Below, one piece after another: positions 1-8,540 of a DNA stretch of 64,000 nucleotides. The DNA lies in NCBI GenBank assembly GCA_016931965.1, contig JAFGDT010000079.1, forward strand, positions 62,001 to 126,000, given 5' to 3'. The notes below the pieces were generated by a model that was not told where the DNA came from, did not search any database, and was given only the letters and a program-made list of their open reading frames with translations. How positions within the stretch are numbered: the stretch's first letter is position 1; each line of letters begins with the position of its first letter. The position numbers and the translations under genes were made by a program. Source of the DNA: a bacterium (lineage in GTDB: Bacteria > Zhuqueibacterota > QNDG01 > DSAB01).

Positions 1-1605
1 TGAGATCAGAAAATGACTTCCCGTAAGATTTAGATCTTCTATACCGATACGGAATAATTTTTCTTTGATCATTTGTAGAAAATAGAGATACTTTTTTTCC
101 GTGATAATTCCGTTTTGATAAGCAAATAATGCATTGATGCCTTGGTAATAATCTCCATCTTTGGCTGCAAGTTTTTCATCGGGGCCATTCCAAAAACCCC
201 ATATGATAATGTAATCACGATCCTTTTTGAGAATGGGATTTCTGTCTGGAGTCAATATCTTTTTATGAGATTCATATCTTGAATTGTCTAAAAAACTTTT
301 TGAAATAAATGTTTTAGATCCTGTCATATAAATGGCTCTCGGGTAAATAGTTGGAATACCTTTACTATTTAATTCCATGGCTATTGAAAATTCTTCAAAT
401 GGACTGTTGTAACCATGTTCTATGATCTTTTTTTCTTCGGTTTTAAATGGATCCATTCTGGGTTGGATACCAACTTTGGAAACTTTCCAGACAAGATTGA
501 TATCGTCTTTTGTTACGGTATGATAAACCTGACTCATTCTGGACAATTTGGTTTTTGGTGTTTTTTCCCAACGTTCTGGAAGGAAATAATCGAATAAAAA
601 GGGATCATCGCCCACTACCCATAGTGCACCTTTTGTACTTTCAACATGGCCATATATATAATCAATATTAAAAATATTCACTTTTTTTAAATGTGGGTGA
701 AATTTGTTTTCGACCTGTTTGGTAAAACGATCTCTCTGTCTTATCAGATAATCGTGTCTTCTTGTCTGTTTCAGTTGTTTTTCTCTCTCCGGTGTTCTTT
801 GGAGCAATTCGAAATCAATCAAACCATAAAGTGTTGCACCTGTTCTGTCTTTTTTCAAGTGTTTGTTATTTTCGGGTCTTACGATAATATGATCCGGTTT
901 CCTGTCTCTGACTGTAAATCCTCTCATACCGATCTTGGATTCGACTTGAAGGGTAAGAAATTCCATGTAATCTTTATCCAAAAATCCTTCCTGACAAGCC
1001 TGAACAGCATCGATTCCTTTGATCCATTCATAGATAACAGCGTACAAACGGAACATATCCAATTCCACGTCTTTGTGACTCTTGATTTTCGATTTGAGTT
1101 TATAAGCTTTTCTTCCGGTCCTCCACAAATCTACTTTTTTGTAAGGTGTGTAAATGGCAAGAGGTTTTTGCGGGTAAATTCTATCGGATTGAGATGTATG
1201 ACATGCCTTTCGGAGTTCCATAACCAGTGAAAATTCTTCAAAAGGGCTGTTAAATTCCGCATAGGCCAGTTCTTCACATTCAAGCTCACCAGGTATGTCC
1301 TGCCCCATTCGATTCCATTTGATGACAATATCCTTCTGTTTCCCGTTTACTTTTTTGGTTCGAATCTTATAGATACTGCTGGTTCCAGATAATCTGACCG
1401 AATTTTGTTGAAACCAGTTTTCGTCTGTCCAATAATTATCGGGTTCTAAAATCTCAATAAAAGGTAATCCATATTGGGTAACGTAAAGGTCGTCCTTGTT
1501 TTCCAATTGAATATGAACATACTCCACATTAAAAATACTGATATTCTCATATTTCTTACCAGTTGTTCTATTCATTGGCTGTTGTTGAATGTGTATTTGT
1601 TCCAT
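1..1605 (-). CDS. Tandem protein-kinase-like protein, 3' end cut by window edge
   Basis: The minus-strand frame is open for 535 codons from an ATG at 1605 to the window edge, so the C-terminus is missing. I do not know a named family for it. Two similar halves are visible. The first has a VIKW lysine motif, a segment NSPFEEFSLVMEL, a hinge-like YEWIKG, a catalytic-loop-like RDRKPDHIIV and LIDFEL where kinases have DFG. The second repeats this as NLVWKV, NSPFEEFSIAMEL, IIIWGFWNG and a degenerate DLNLTGSHFLI. Established: the HRDxKPxxN/DFG order is the protein-kinase fold signature. Inference: a tandem kinase-like or pseudokinase protein. It starts about 50 bases after the response regulator stop, in the same orientation, so it is probably co-transcribed with the two-component pair. 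Reality of the gene is sure; kinase assignment is moderate. Confidence 0.72.
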   Translation of the reverse strand, partial: MEQIHIQQQPMNRTTGKKYENISIFNVEYVHIQLENKDDLYVTQYGLPFIEILEPDNYWTDENWFQQNSVRLSGTSSIYKIRTKKVNGKQKDIVIKWNRMGQDIPGELECEELAYAEFNSPFEEFSLVMELRKACHTSQSDRIYPQKPLAIYTPYKKVDLWRTGRKAYKLKSKIKSHKDVELDMFRLYAVIYEWIKGIDAVQACQEGFLDKDYMEFLTLQVESKIGMRGFTVRDRKPDHIIVRPENNKHLKKDRTGATLYGLIDFELLQRTPEREKQLKQTRRHDYLIRQRDRFTKQVENKFHPHLKKVNIFNIDYIYGHVESTKGALWVVGDDPFLFDYFLPERWEKTPKTKLSRMSQVYHTVTKDDINLVWKVSKVGIQPRMDPFKTEEKKIIEHGYNSPFEEFSIAMELNSKGIPTIYPRAIYMTGSKTFISKSFLDNSRYESHKKILTPDRNPILKKDRDYIIIWGFWNGPDEKLAAKDGDYYQGINALFAYQNGIITEKKYLYFLQMIKEKLFRIGIEDLNLTGSHFLIS

Positions 1606-1654
1606 TATTTTCCCTTGTTCATCATATTAAAACCTACTGTTTTTATCATACAAT

Positions 1655-2998
1655 CTATGTCGTTATTTTGTATTTCTTCATCTTAAGCCGAAGGGTTTTT
1701 CGGTCTATGTCTAAAGCTTTGGCTGTTTTTGATTTGTGGCCGTTGTATACTTTTAGCGTTTTTTCGATGTGATCTTTTTCAACATTTGCGAGTGATTTTT
1801 CTTTTATACGATTTGAATCGATAGTCAGTCCATAATAGAAGAGATCAGAAGGTTCAATCCATTCATGATCGGTTAATACAATCGCTCTTTCAATGGCGTT
1901 CTCCAGTTCTCGTACATTTCCCGGCCAATCATAATCCACGAGCGCTTCCATAGCTCTTTCTGATATTCCCTTGATTGTTTTCCTCCTTTTTTGGTTATAT
2001 TTTTCAATGAAATAGTTGGCTAATAGGGGAATATCATTTTTTCTTCTACGCAATGCAGGACATTGAATCGGCACAACGCTTAATCTATAAAAAAGATCTT
2101 CTCTGAATGTTTTGTTTTCGACTTCTTTTTTAAGGTCCTTATTGGTTGCAGCGATAATTCGGATATCCATTTGAGTTATCTGTGTACTGCCGACTTTGCA
2201 GATTTCACGCTCTTGAATAGCACGTAATAATTTTGCCTGAATATTGGTGCTGATATTGCTGATTTCATCAAAAAAGATTGTCCCCCCGTTTGCCACTTCC
2301 AAACGGCCGTGCTTTGTTGTGCTTGCCCCGGTAAAGGAACCTTTTACATGACCGAAAAGCTCGCTTTCAAAAAGATTTTCAACCAGTGTACTGCAGTCTA
2401 CTGTTACAAAGGGTTGATTTTGACGTTTGCTGTGTTTATGGATGGATCTGGCCACCAATTCCTTTCCCGTACCACTCTCCCCAGTGATCAGCACGGTACT
2501 ATCGGTAGGTCCGACTTTCCGAATAAGGTTGTGTATTTTTTGCATTGCTTCACTTTGGCCTATAATGACATCTGGATCAATACTTAATTCAAGTTCATTC
2601 GCTAAGTATACATTTTCAATATGTAGTTTCCTCTTTTCGATTGCGCGATGGACAATGATACGCAGTTCATCTGGTGTGAATGGTTTGGGAAGAAAATCGT
2701 ATGCTCCCATTTTCATGGCTTCAACAGCTGAATCGACTGTTGCGTATCCCGTTATCACAATCACAATCGATTCGGGATTTATATTTTTTATTTTTTTGAG
2801 AACTTCTATTCCATTTAAACCAGGCATTTTTAAATCAAGTATGACGATATCAAAAAACGTTTTTTTAATCAGATCAAGTCCCGAATGGCCATTCTCAGCC
2901 AGCTGTATATCATATTTGTTGCTTGAAAGTATCTGGTTGCATGAATCTCGCATTGCTTCATCATCATCGATAATGAGAATGTGGTTTTTCAAAATCAT
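1655..2998 (-). CDS. Sigma-54-dependent response regulator, NtrC type
   Basis: A 447-residue protein with the full NtrC-family layout. It has an N-terminal receiver domain with acidic residues DDDE at 11-14 and the phosphoacceptor Asp55 in VILDLKMP. A central AAA+ domain has Walker A GESGTGKE and a Walker B ending in FFDE. A C-terminal Fis-type helix-turn-helix follows. The sigma-54 contact loop reads GSFTGA instead of the usual GAFTGA. Family role: when phosphorylated, it oligomerises at an enhancer and remodels sigma-54 RNA polymerase. The start codon overlaps the stop of the sensor kinase by four bases (ATGA), so the two are translationally coupled and are very probably cognate partners. 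Target genes cannot be told from the sequence. Confidence 0.95.
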   Translation of the reverse strand: MILKNHILIIDDDEAMRDSCNQILSSNKYDIQLAENGHSGLDLIKKTFFDIVILDLKMPGLNGIEVLKKIKNINPESIVIVITGYATVDSAVEAMKMGAYDFLPKPFTPDELRIIVHRAIEKRKLHIENVYLANELELSIDPDVIIGQSEAMQKIHNLIRKVGPTDSTVLITGESGTGKELVARSIHKHSKRQNQPFVTVDCSTLVENLFESELFGHVKGSFTGASTTKHGRLEVANGGTIFFDEISNISTNIQAKLLRAIQEREICKVGSTQITQMDIRIIAATNKDLKKEVENKTFREDLFYRLSVVPIQCPALRRRKNDIPLLANYFIEKYNQKRRKTIKGISERAMEALVDYDWPGNVRELENAIERAIVLTDHEWIEPSDLFYYGLTIDSNRIKEKSLANVEKDHIEKTLKVYNGHKSKTAKALDIDRKTLRLKMKKYKITT

Positions 2999-4920
2999 TT
3001 GTTTTTCTCCGCAGTTATCGGCATTTTGACGGTAAATGTTGTCCCCTTATCCGCTTGGCTTTTTACCTCGATTGTACCGTTGTGTTTTTGAATGATACCA
3101 TAACTGATAGCCAGTCCAAGACCAGTACCGCGACCCACCTCCTTTGTAGTAAAAAAAGGTTCAAAAAGTTTCTTTAAATAGGCTTCAGGGATTCCACACC
3201 CTGTATCCGTGAATTCAATTTCTATCAATTGACCATCTTTCGATACTTTTGTGGTAATGGTCAATTTCCCCTTTTCACCCATTGACTCTGCAGCGTTTAG
3301 AATAATATTAATAAAAACCTGCTGTATTTGGGCTTTGTCTAACATGGTTTTTGGAAGATTGGGATGGAATTTTTTTACGATGCGAATATTTTGAAAAAGA
3401 GATTGATTTTCGACCAATGACAGAGTGCTTTGTAAAAGTTCATTAACATTGGTTAAGTCCAATTTTGGTTCAGTTTGACGTGAAAAATCGAGCAATCCTT
3501 TTACAATATCTTTACAACGGGTTGCTTGTGTAACGATTTTTTCTAATTGTTCCTTTTTCGGATCATCGGATTCCATTTTTTCTAATAGTAGATGACTGTA
3601 AACCAGAATGCCTCCCAGAGGATTGTTCAGTTCATGTGCTACACCTGCTGCCAGCTGTCCGATTGTGGCGAGACGTTCCGATTCCATAATTTTTTGTTGG
3701 GTATAGGTTTTCAGCTGTTCATCTCTGTTTTTAAGTGAATCAACCATGAAATTAAACGTCATGGCTAATTCTCCGATTTCATCCTGTGATTCAATGGGTA
3801 CCTTGTGGGTTAAATTTCCTTCTGCCAGTTGATGTGATGCAAAGACCAGGTGTTTAATGGGTTTGAGTATATGAACGGCGAGTAAAGTTGAACCAATAAA
3901 TGCAACAACAACACCGGCAAGTGTAATCCCAATAAACATCCACATCGTTTCTCTTCTCATGTCTACAAATTTTTCTTCTAAAATGCCAACATAAAGTATC
4001 CCAATGATTTCTCCCGATATGTTTCGTATGGGTTCATAAGCCGTTATATACCAATTGTTAACCACGAAAGCTCTTTCGATCCAGGGTAAACCTTTAACCA
4101 AAACTTGATCATACACTTCCTCTGATACCCGTGTGCCGATCGCTCTGTTCCCGTCTTCTCTCATGACATTGGTTGATATGCGAAGGTCTTGTTGAAATAT
4201 CGTGGCTGTTCCCATGTCTTTCCCTTTGTAGGTTTGGCCCTGGTAAACCGTGTCTTTTATTTTGTCCACAATTGAATAATTTCGATTTAATAATGTACCT
4301 CCATAAAGTATTCCGATGAGTCTGCCGGTATCATCCAATACAGGAGCTGCCGCTTTAATCATCATACCTGATGTTTCTTCATTTTCTTCTCTTGGTTTGG
4401 CTCTGGGGGTAGGAATAAACTCCATGCGGACCTGTTCTGCAAGAGATTCATCCTCTTTCATTAATTCGTTTCTTGGAACAATTTGGGTTGAGAGAACGAC
4501 TTCTTTTGTTGATAATACTCTTTTTATAATTTCATCACCGGCTTGATTGTCTCCAAACCTGTCGGGATTGCGTGTACGATAAGAAACAAATCCATTTTCA
4601 TCTGTTAATGTTAATATATCGATGGATTCATTTTTTTTCACTTTGTCCAATTCTACTTTGATTTGTTCAAGGTTATTTCTTGAAAGACCTTCTTTGAGAA
4701 ATACCCTTAAAGCAGTCAATCGAATAATGTCCTTGATTTTTTCAGAATTTTCTCTGTATATTTCTCTTGCTGAATTGAGGTCCATTCTCACTTTATCCTG
4801 AGCCTGATTGATAATGGATTTTCCAATTAGGTGCATGCCTGTCCAGGTTGCAAACAAACCTGTTATCACAACAATGAGGGAAAGACTAGCAATGACTTTA
4901 TTTCGTAATGAGATTTTCAT
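2995..4920 (-). CDS. Membrane sensor histidine kinase with periplasmic Cache-type sensor
   Basis: A 641-residue histidine kinase. One transmembrane segment lies near residues 8-33, followed by a periplasmic sensor of about 290 residues with the look of a Cache domain (SYRTRNPDRFGD and two GILYGG/GILYVG strands). A second membrane segment is near 327-353, then a HAMP linker, a HisKA domain with the phospho-His near 430 in VAHELNNPLGG, and a HATPase domain with DTGCGIP and TGLGLAISYG. It would sense an extracytoplasmic small molecule and phosphorylate the regulator encoded immediately downstream (4-base overlap). It is transcribed away from rex, and the 225-base gap between them carries the rex promoter. 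The ligand is unknown. Confidence 0.93.
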   Translation of the reverse strand: MKISLRNKVIASLSLIVVITGLFATWTGMHLIGKSIINQAQDKVRMDLNSAREIYRENSEKIKDIIRLTALRVFLKEGLSRNNLEQIKVELDKVKKNESIDILTLTDENGFVSYRTRNPDRFGDNQAGDEIIKRVLSTKEVVLSTQIVPRNELMKEDESLAEQVRMEFIPTPRAKPREENEETSGMMIKAAAPVLDDTGRLIGILYGGTLLNRNYSIVDKIKDTVYQGQTYKGKDMGTATIFQQDLRISTNVMREDGNRAIGTRVSEEVYDQVLVKGLPWIERAFVVNNWYITAYEPIRNISGEIIGILYVGILEEKFVDMRRETMWMFIGITLAGVVVAFIGSTLLAVHILKPIKHLVFASHQLAEGNLTHKVPIESQDEIGELAMTFNFMVDSLKNRDEQLKTYTQQKIMESERLATIGQLAAGVAHELNNPLGGILVYSHLLLEKMESDDPKKEQLEKIVTQATRCKDIVKGLLDFSRQTEPKLDLTNVNELLQSTLSLVENQSLFQNIRIVKKFHPNLPKTMLDKAQIQQVFINIILNAAESMGEKGKLTITTKVSKDGQLIEIEFTDTGCGIPEAYLKKLFEPFFTTKEVGRGTGLGLAISYGIIQKHNGTIEVKSQADKGTTFTVKMPITAEKNK

Positions 4921-5049
4921 GGTCAGGTCGATCCAATAATTTTGTACAAAATCAATAATATGTCTTTTATGTTACATAACTTTGATGAAGAAATCAAGGA
5001 ATTTCTGAGTATTAACATTGTTATATTCATTTAAATGATAAATCATAAT

Positions 5050-5067
5050 TAGTGAAAAATATCACAA
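5050..5067. promoter_or_regulatory. Rex-like operator, upstream site
   Basis: The 18 bases TAGTGAAAAATATCACAA match the known Rex consensus TTGTGAA-N4-TTCACAA at 12 of 14 fixed positions. The site ends seven bases before the -35 element of the rex promoter. Its position next to a rex gene supports autoregulation. The match was seen directly; binding is inferred. Confidence 0.7.
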
Positions 5068-5073
5068 TAATGT

Positions 5074-5102
5074 TTGACTTTTCTATTTACAATAATTATA
5101 TT
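5074..5102 (+). promoter_or_regulatory. Sigma-70-type promoter of the rex-hydrogenase operon
   Basis: TTGACT at 5074-5079 and TATATT at 5097-5102 are separated by 17 bases, which is ideal spacing. Transcription should start near 5109, about 37 bases before the rex start codon. It is framed by two Rex-like operators. Confidence 0.7.
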
Positions 5103-5113
5103 ATGGTTGTTTA

Positions 5114-5131
5114 TTGTGAATATATAGACAA
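5114..5131. promoter_or_regulatory. Rex-like operator, downstream site
   Basis: TTGTGAATATATAGACAA has a perfect left half-site of the Rex consensus and 5 of 7 matches in the right half. It lies just downstream of the expected transcription start, where a bound repressor would block initiation or early elongation. Confidence 0.6.
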
Positions 5132-5145
5132 ATATTGATGAGAAA

Positions 5146-5775
5146 ATGATCGTTAGCAAAAAACATATATCAAGGCTTTCAAAGTACCGAAAAGCCCTTT
5201 TTCGATTCAGTGAATTGGGTTTTGTTAAAGTCTTTTCCGATACACTTGGAGAAGCAGTAGGCGTTACTGCATCACAAGTGAGAAAGGATTTCTCACTTTT
5301 TGGAATTCATGGACATAAACGGGGGGGATATCAAATTGATACGCTTATTGATAAACTGCAAAACATCTTGGGAAAAGATTTTGAACAAAAAGTGATCATT
5401 GTTGGAATTGGCAACATTGGAAATGCTTTAATCAAATACAAAGCTTTTGAAAATGAGGGAATTAAAATTGTTGCTGGCTTTGATATCGATCCTGCAAAAG
5501 TGAATAGAAAAGGGACAGTACCCATATTCCCTCTCAAGGAAATACATGACTATGTTAAGAAACATAACATTACTATCGGGATTATCGCTGTACCGGATAT
5601 TGTGGCTCAGGAAGTTTTCGATGTGATGCTCTCTGCAGGGATAAAAGGTATCCTCAATTTTGCACCGATAAGGTATAAGGGGGCAGAAAATGTTTTCATC
5701 AACAATGTGAATTTTCAGGTCGAACTTGAAAATGTTATTTATTTTGTTAACATGTTTAAACACGAAAAGGATTAA
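5146..5775 (+). CDS. rex: Redox-sensing transcriptional repressor Rex
   Basis: A 209-residue protein of the usual Rex length. An N-terminal winged helix contains the conserved VTASQVRKDFSLFG recognition region at about residues 44-57. A Rossmann domain follows with the dinucleotide-binding GIGNIGNAL at about 88-96 and the acidic residue of AGFDIDP after the second strand. Rex represses fermentation and hydrogenase genes when NADH is low and is released by a high NADH/NAD+ ratio. It is the first gene of the soluble hydrogenase operon; the beta subunit starts 21 bases downstream. Two Rex-like sites flank its promoter, so it probably controls itself and the hydrogenase. Confidence 0.96.
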   Translation: MIVSKKHISRLSKYRKALFRFSELGFVKVFSDTLGEAVGVTASQVRKDFSLFGIHGHKRGGYQIDTLIDKLQNILGKDFEQKVIIVGIGNIGNALIKYKAFENEGIKIVAGFDIDPAKVNRKGTVPIFPLKEIHDYVKKHNITIGIIAVPDIVAQEVFDVMLSAGIKGILNFAPIRYKGAENVFINNVNFQVELENVIYFVNMFKHEKD

Positions 5776-5796
5776 TCAATAAATTGGAGTTTAACC

Positions 5797-6822
5797 ATGA
5801 GAGCTGTTAAATTAAGAAAACAAGATTTGCCAGCTTTTCTTAAGTGTGTTCAGTCATTTGGTGAGTTATGGGGTCCTGTTCGGGAAAAAGATCGACAGGT
5901 GTTAAAAAAAACAGATGATGTCAATCAGATTGATTTAACAACCATCAGAACGAGTCTTCCGTTCAAGAAATTACTCTTTCCCCCCAGATTCAGTATGTTT
6001 CATTTTTCTGGTAATAAATATACAACAAGTCTCGAACATCTTCCGAATCGAATCATTTTTGGGCTTCATCCTTGTGATATTCATGCATTGCTCATTATGG
6101 ACGATTTTTTTACGCGATCTTTTGATGATCCTTACTATACAGAGCGACGGAAAAAGACAGCCATTATTGGTTTTTCTTGTATTCCAGATGAAAAGTGTTT
6201 TTGTCATGCGACAAAAACGGATACAGTTGAGGAAGGTTTTGACCTCTTTTTAACAGACCTGGATGATTTTTTCTTGATTTGGGTAGGATCCAGTCTCGGA
6301 GATGATATGACAAGGGAGTGTCCTAAAATCATTGACGAGGGGATTCTGCCTGAAGATCTGAAAAAATATGTTGAATGGAGGAAGTACCGAAATTCTCAAT
6401 TTAAAATGGACATTGATCTGACGAGTATGCCAGAAATCTTCGATCTCAGTTATGACAGCGTAATTTGGGAAGAGGAAGGCGAAAAGTGTCTTTCCTGTGG
6501 TGCATGTACCATAGTCTGTCCAACCTGTCCCTGTTATCATGTGTATGATAAAATTGAAATGGGAAAGATCGAAGGTGAACGGATGCGTCAGTGGGATTCT
6601 TGTCTTTTTAAGGAATATTCAATGGTGGCTGAGGGACATAATTTTCGTGAGTCGCGAGCAGAGCGATTAAAATTGCGATTTACCCACAAACTGCAAGCTT
6701 TTGTAGGAGAGTATGGGAAGCCCGCCTGTGTTGGATGTGGTCGGTGTATTGAAACCTGTCCTGTGGATATCGATATTGCCACCATTGTGAGACGCCTTAG
6801 AGGTGAGGAGGTGAAGGTATGA
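5797..6822 (+). CDS. hydB: Sulfhydrogenase/NAD(P)-hydrogenase beta subunit, iron-sulfur
   Basis: A 341-residue protein of the HydB/HyhB and AsrA (anaerobic sulfite reductase A) family. The N-terminal part has the family's IFGLHPCDIHAL segment and a three-Cys motif CIPDEKCFC near residues 128-136. The C-terminal third has two ferredoxin-like motifs, CLSCGACTIVCP followed by a further CPC, and CVGCGRCIETCP. These clusters carry electrons between the flavin subunit and the hydrogenase dimer. A TTGGAG ribosome site precedes the ATG. It overlaps the gamma gene by four bases. A second copy of the family lies at 10655, so this genome region has two beta/gamma pairs. Confidence 0.92.
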   Translation: MRAVKLRKQDLPAFLKCVQSFGELWGPVREKDRQVLKKTDDVNQIDLTTIRTSLPFKKLLFPPRFSMFHFSGNKYTTSLEHLPNRIIFGLHPCDIHALLIMDDFFTRSFDDPYYTERRKKTAIIGFSCIPDEKCFCHATKTDTVEEGFDLFLTDLDDFFLIWVGSSLGDDMTRECPKIIDEGILPEDLKKYVEWRKYRNSQFKMDIDLTSMPEIFDLSYDSVIWEEEGEKCLSCGACTIVCPTCPCYHVYDKIEMGKIEGERMRQWDSCLFKEYSMVAEGHNFRESRAERLKLRFTHKLQAFVGEYGKPACVGCGRCIETCPVDIDIATIVRRLRGEEVKV

Positions 6823-7673
6823 CCGGATTGACAGCGCTGAAAAATGCTTATTTGCCTGAATCCATGCGGCTTATTCGACGATATCCATTGATCGAAGGTG
6901 TTCATTTTTTTCAAGTAAGAGCTGTGGATATGACAAGGGCACTTTCTCTCGATTATTTGCCTGGTCAGTTTATGATGGTATCCATTCCCGGTATAGGGGA
7001 AGCTCCTTTTTCAATTTCCTCCACCCCTTCGAGACCCGGTTTGCTTGAATTTGGGATAAGACGTGTGGGCCGGGTAACCAATGCGATATTTCAGCTAAAA
7101 GAAAATCAGATTATCGGTGTGCGCGGACCGTATGGGAATGGATTCCCTGTGGAAAAAATAAAAGGCAATGATCTGATCATCGTGATGGGAGGATTGGGAG
7201 CAATTCCTTTGCGTTCACTTCTTCTTTATGCACTGGACAATCGAGATCAATTTGGCAATATCTATCTTCTTCATGGGGCAAAAACACCTTCAGAAATGCT
7301 TTTTCGGGAAGAATTTTTAAATTTTAGATATCGAGATGATCTGACTTGTCTTCTAACCGTTGATCAGGATGATACAGGAAAGTGGCCCTGTTATACGGGG
7401 CTTGTAACCCGACTTTTTCAGCAGTTAACAGATATCATTCCCCAAAAAACCTATGTGGCTGTTTGTGGTCCTCCTGTCATGTACAAATTTGTTGTGGCAG
7501 AGTTGTTGAAATTGAATATTCCCAAGCACCAGATTTTAATGACACTGGAGCGCCGCATGAAATGTGGTGTTGGAAAATGTGGACATTGTATTATTGGGGG
7601 GTATATTTATACATGTGTCGATGGTCCGATTTTCACTTATTGGGATGTGATTCATATGAAAGGATTGATCTGA
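6819..7673 (+). CDS. hydG: Sulfhydrogenase/NAD(P)-hydrogenase gamma subunit, FAD and [2Fe-2S]
   Basis: A 284-residue flavoprotein of the HydG/HyhG-AsrB family. It shows the FAD-binding barrel (FSISSTPSR), the RGPYGNGFP loop, the nucleotide-binding GGLGAIPLRS, and a C-terminal [2Fe-2S] site KCGVGKCGHC with a later Cys in IYTCVDGP. It would oxidise or reduce NAD(P)(H) and pass electrons to the beta subunit. It is translationally coupled to the beta gene by an ATGA overlap. Whether it prefers NAD or NADP cannot be read from the sequence with confidence. Confidence 0.92.
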   Translation: MTGLTALKNAYLPESMRLIRRYPLIEGVHFFQVRAVDMTRALSLDYLPGQFMMVSIPGIGEAPFSISSTPSRPGLLEFGIRRVGRVTNAIFQLKENQIIGVRGPYGNGFPVEKIKGNDLIIVMGGLGAIPLRSLLLYALDNRDQFGNIYLLHGAKTPSEMLFREEFLNFRYRDDLTCLLTVDQDDTGKWPCYTGLVTRLFQQLTDIIPQKTYVAVCGPPVMYKFVVAELLKLNIPKHQILMTLERRMKCGVGKCGHCIIGGYIYTCVDGPIFTYWDVIHMKGLI

Positions 7674-7757
7674 AGGATTATTCACATTTGAAATGATAGG
7701 CATTTTACAAGTGGCTTATCATTATGATCTGAATGGTATTGAAGCAATAGGAGTTGT

Positions 7758-8540
7758 ATGTTGGAAAATCAAAAGAAAGACGTGGGCCTTTATGGATTTA
7801 CAGGTTGTAACGGGGACCAATTAACGATTATTCACAGTGAAGACAAACTCCTTGATTTTTGGCAGTCAGTCCATATCAAATCATTTTCGCTGGCCAAAAG
7901 TGATAATGATGATTCTGATTTGGATATTGCTCTGGTTGAGGGATCCATTTCGAATCAGGAACAGGCTGAGCATATGAAAGAGATCCGTAAAAGATCGAAA
8001 AAACTGATCGCCATCGGTAACTGTGCATGTTATGGTGGTGTCCAGGCTATGGAATTGGGAAGTAAAGGGTGGGATCAGCGATTTCGAAAGGTGTATGGTG
8101 ATGCATTTTTTGAATTACGGACACCCATTGAATCCAAACCAATCGACGTTTTTGTTGATGTCGATTTTTACATCCCCGGATGTCCAATCAATGCAGATCA
8201 ATTCTTTTACTGTTTTGCCCATTTGATACAGGATCATGTTCCTACCATACCCGATCATCCTGTATGTGCCGAATGTCGGTGGCGTGAGAATGATTGTCTG
8301 CTTCTGAAAGGTATTCTTTGCCTTGGACCTTTAACTGCCTCTGGCTGTAATGCAGTTTGTCCTTCCCATAATTTGCCCTGTCTGGGGTGTTGGGGGCCGG
8401 TGGAAGAAGCGAATGTTTCATCGGAATTTAACCTGCTCAAGGAAAAAGGATTGACTCAGGAGGAAATCAAGCGGAGATTCCGTATGCATAACGGAAGTGG
8501 CATTATTAAACCATTAAAGAAAATATTAGGGGTTCTCTGA
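7758..8540 (+). CDS. hydD: [NiFe] hydrogenase delta (small) subunit, group 3b type
   Basis: A 260-residue small subunit of a cytosolic [NiFe] hydrogenase. The proximal cluster ligands are seen in FTGCNGDQL, GNCACYGG and IPGCPIN, and a Cys-rich C-terminal part (CAECRWRENDC, CLGPLTASGCNAVCP, CLGCWGP) would hold the other clusters. No twin-arginine signal is present, so it stays in the cytoplasm. Its TGATG junction with the large subunit overlaps by one base. It connects the NiFe site in the alpha subunit with the beta-subunit clusters. Confidence 0.93.
   Translation: MLENQKKDVGLYGFTGCNGDQLTIIHSEDKLLDFWQSVHIKSFSLAKSDNDDSDLDIALVEGSISNQEQAEHMKEIRKRSKKLIAIGNCACYGGVQAMELGSKGWDQRFRKVYGDAFFELRTPIESKPIDVFVDVDFYIPGCPINADQFFYCFAHLIQDHVPTIPDHPVCAECRWRENDCLLLKGILCLGPLTASGCNAVCPSHNLPCLGCWGPVEEANVSSEFNLLKEKGLTQEEIKRRFRMHNGSGIIKPLKKILGVL

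Noticed and set aside
691..1230. Open plus-strand frame of 179 codons
   Set aside because: It lies inside the long minus-strand kinase-like frame, has no family features, and is an antisense shadow.
2427..3029. Open plus-strand frame of 200 codons
   Set aside because: It is antisense to the response regulator gene, whose domains are clear.
5428..5763. Minus-strand frame of 111 codons
   Set aside because: It is antisense to rex and has no ribosome site or family features.
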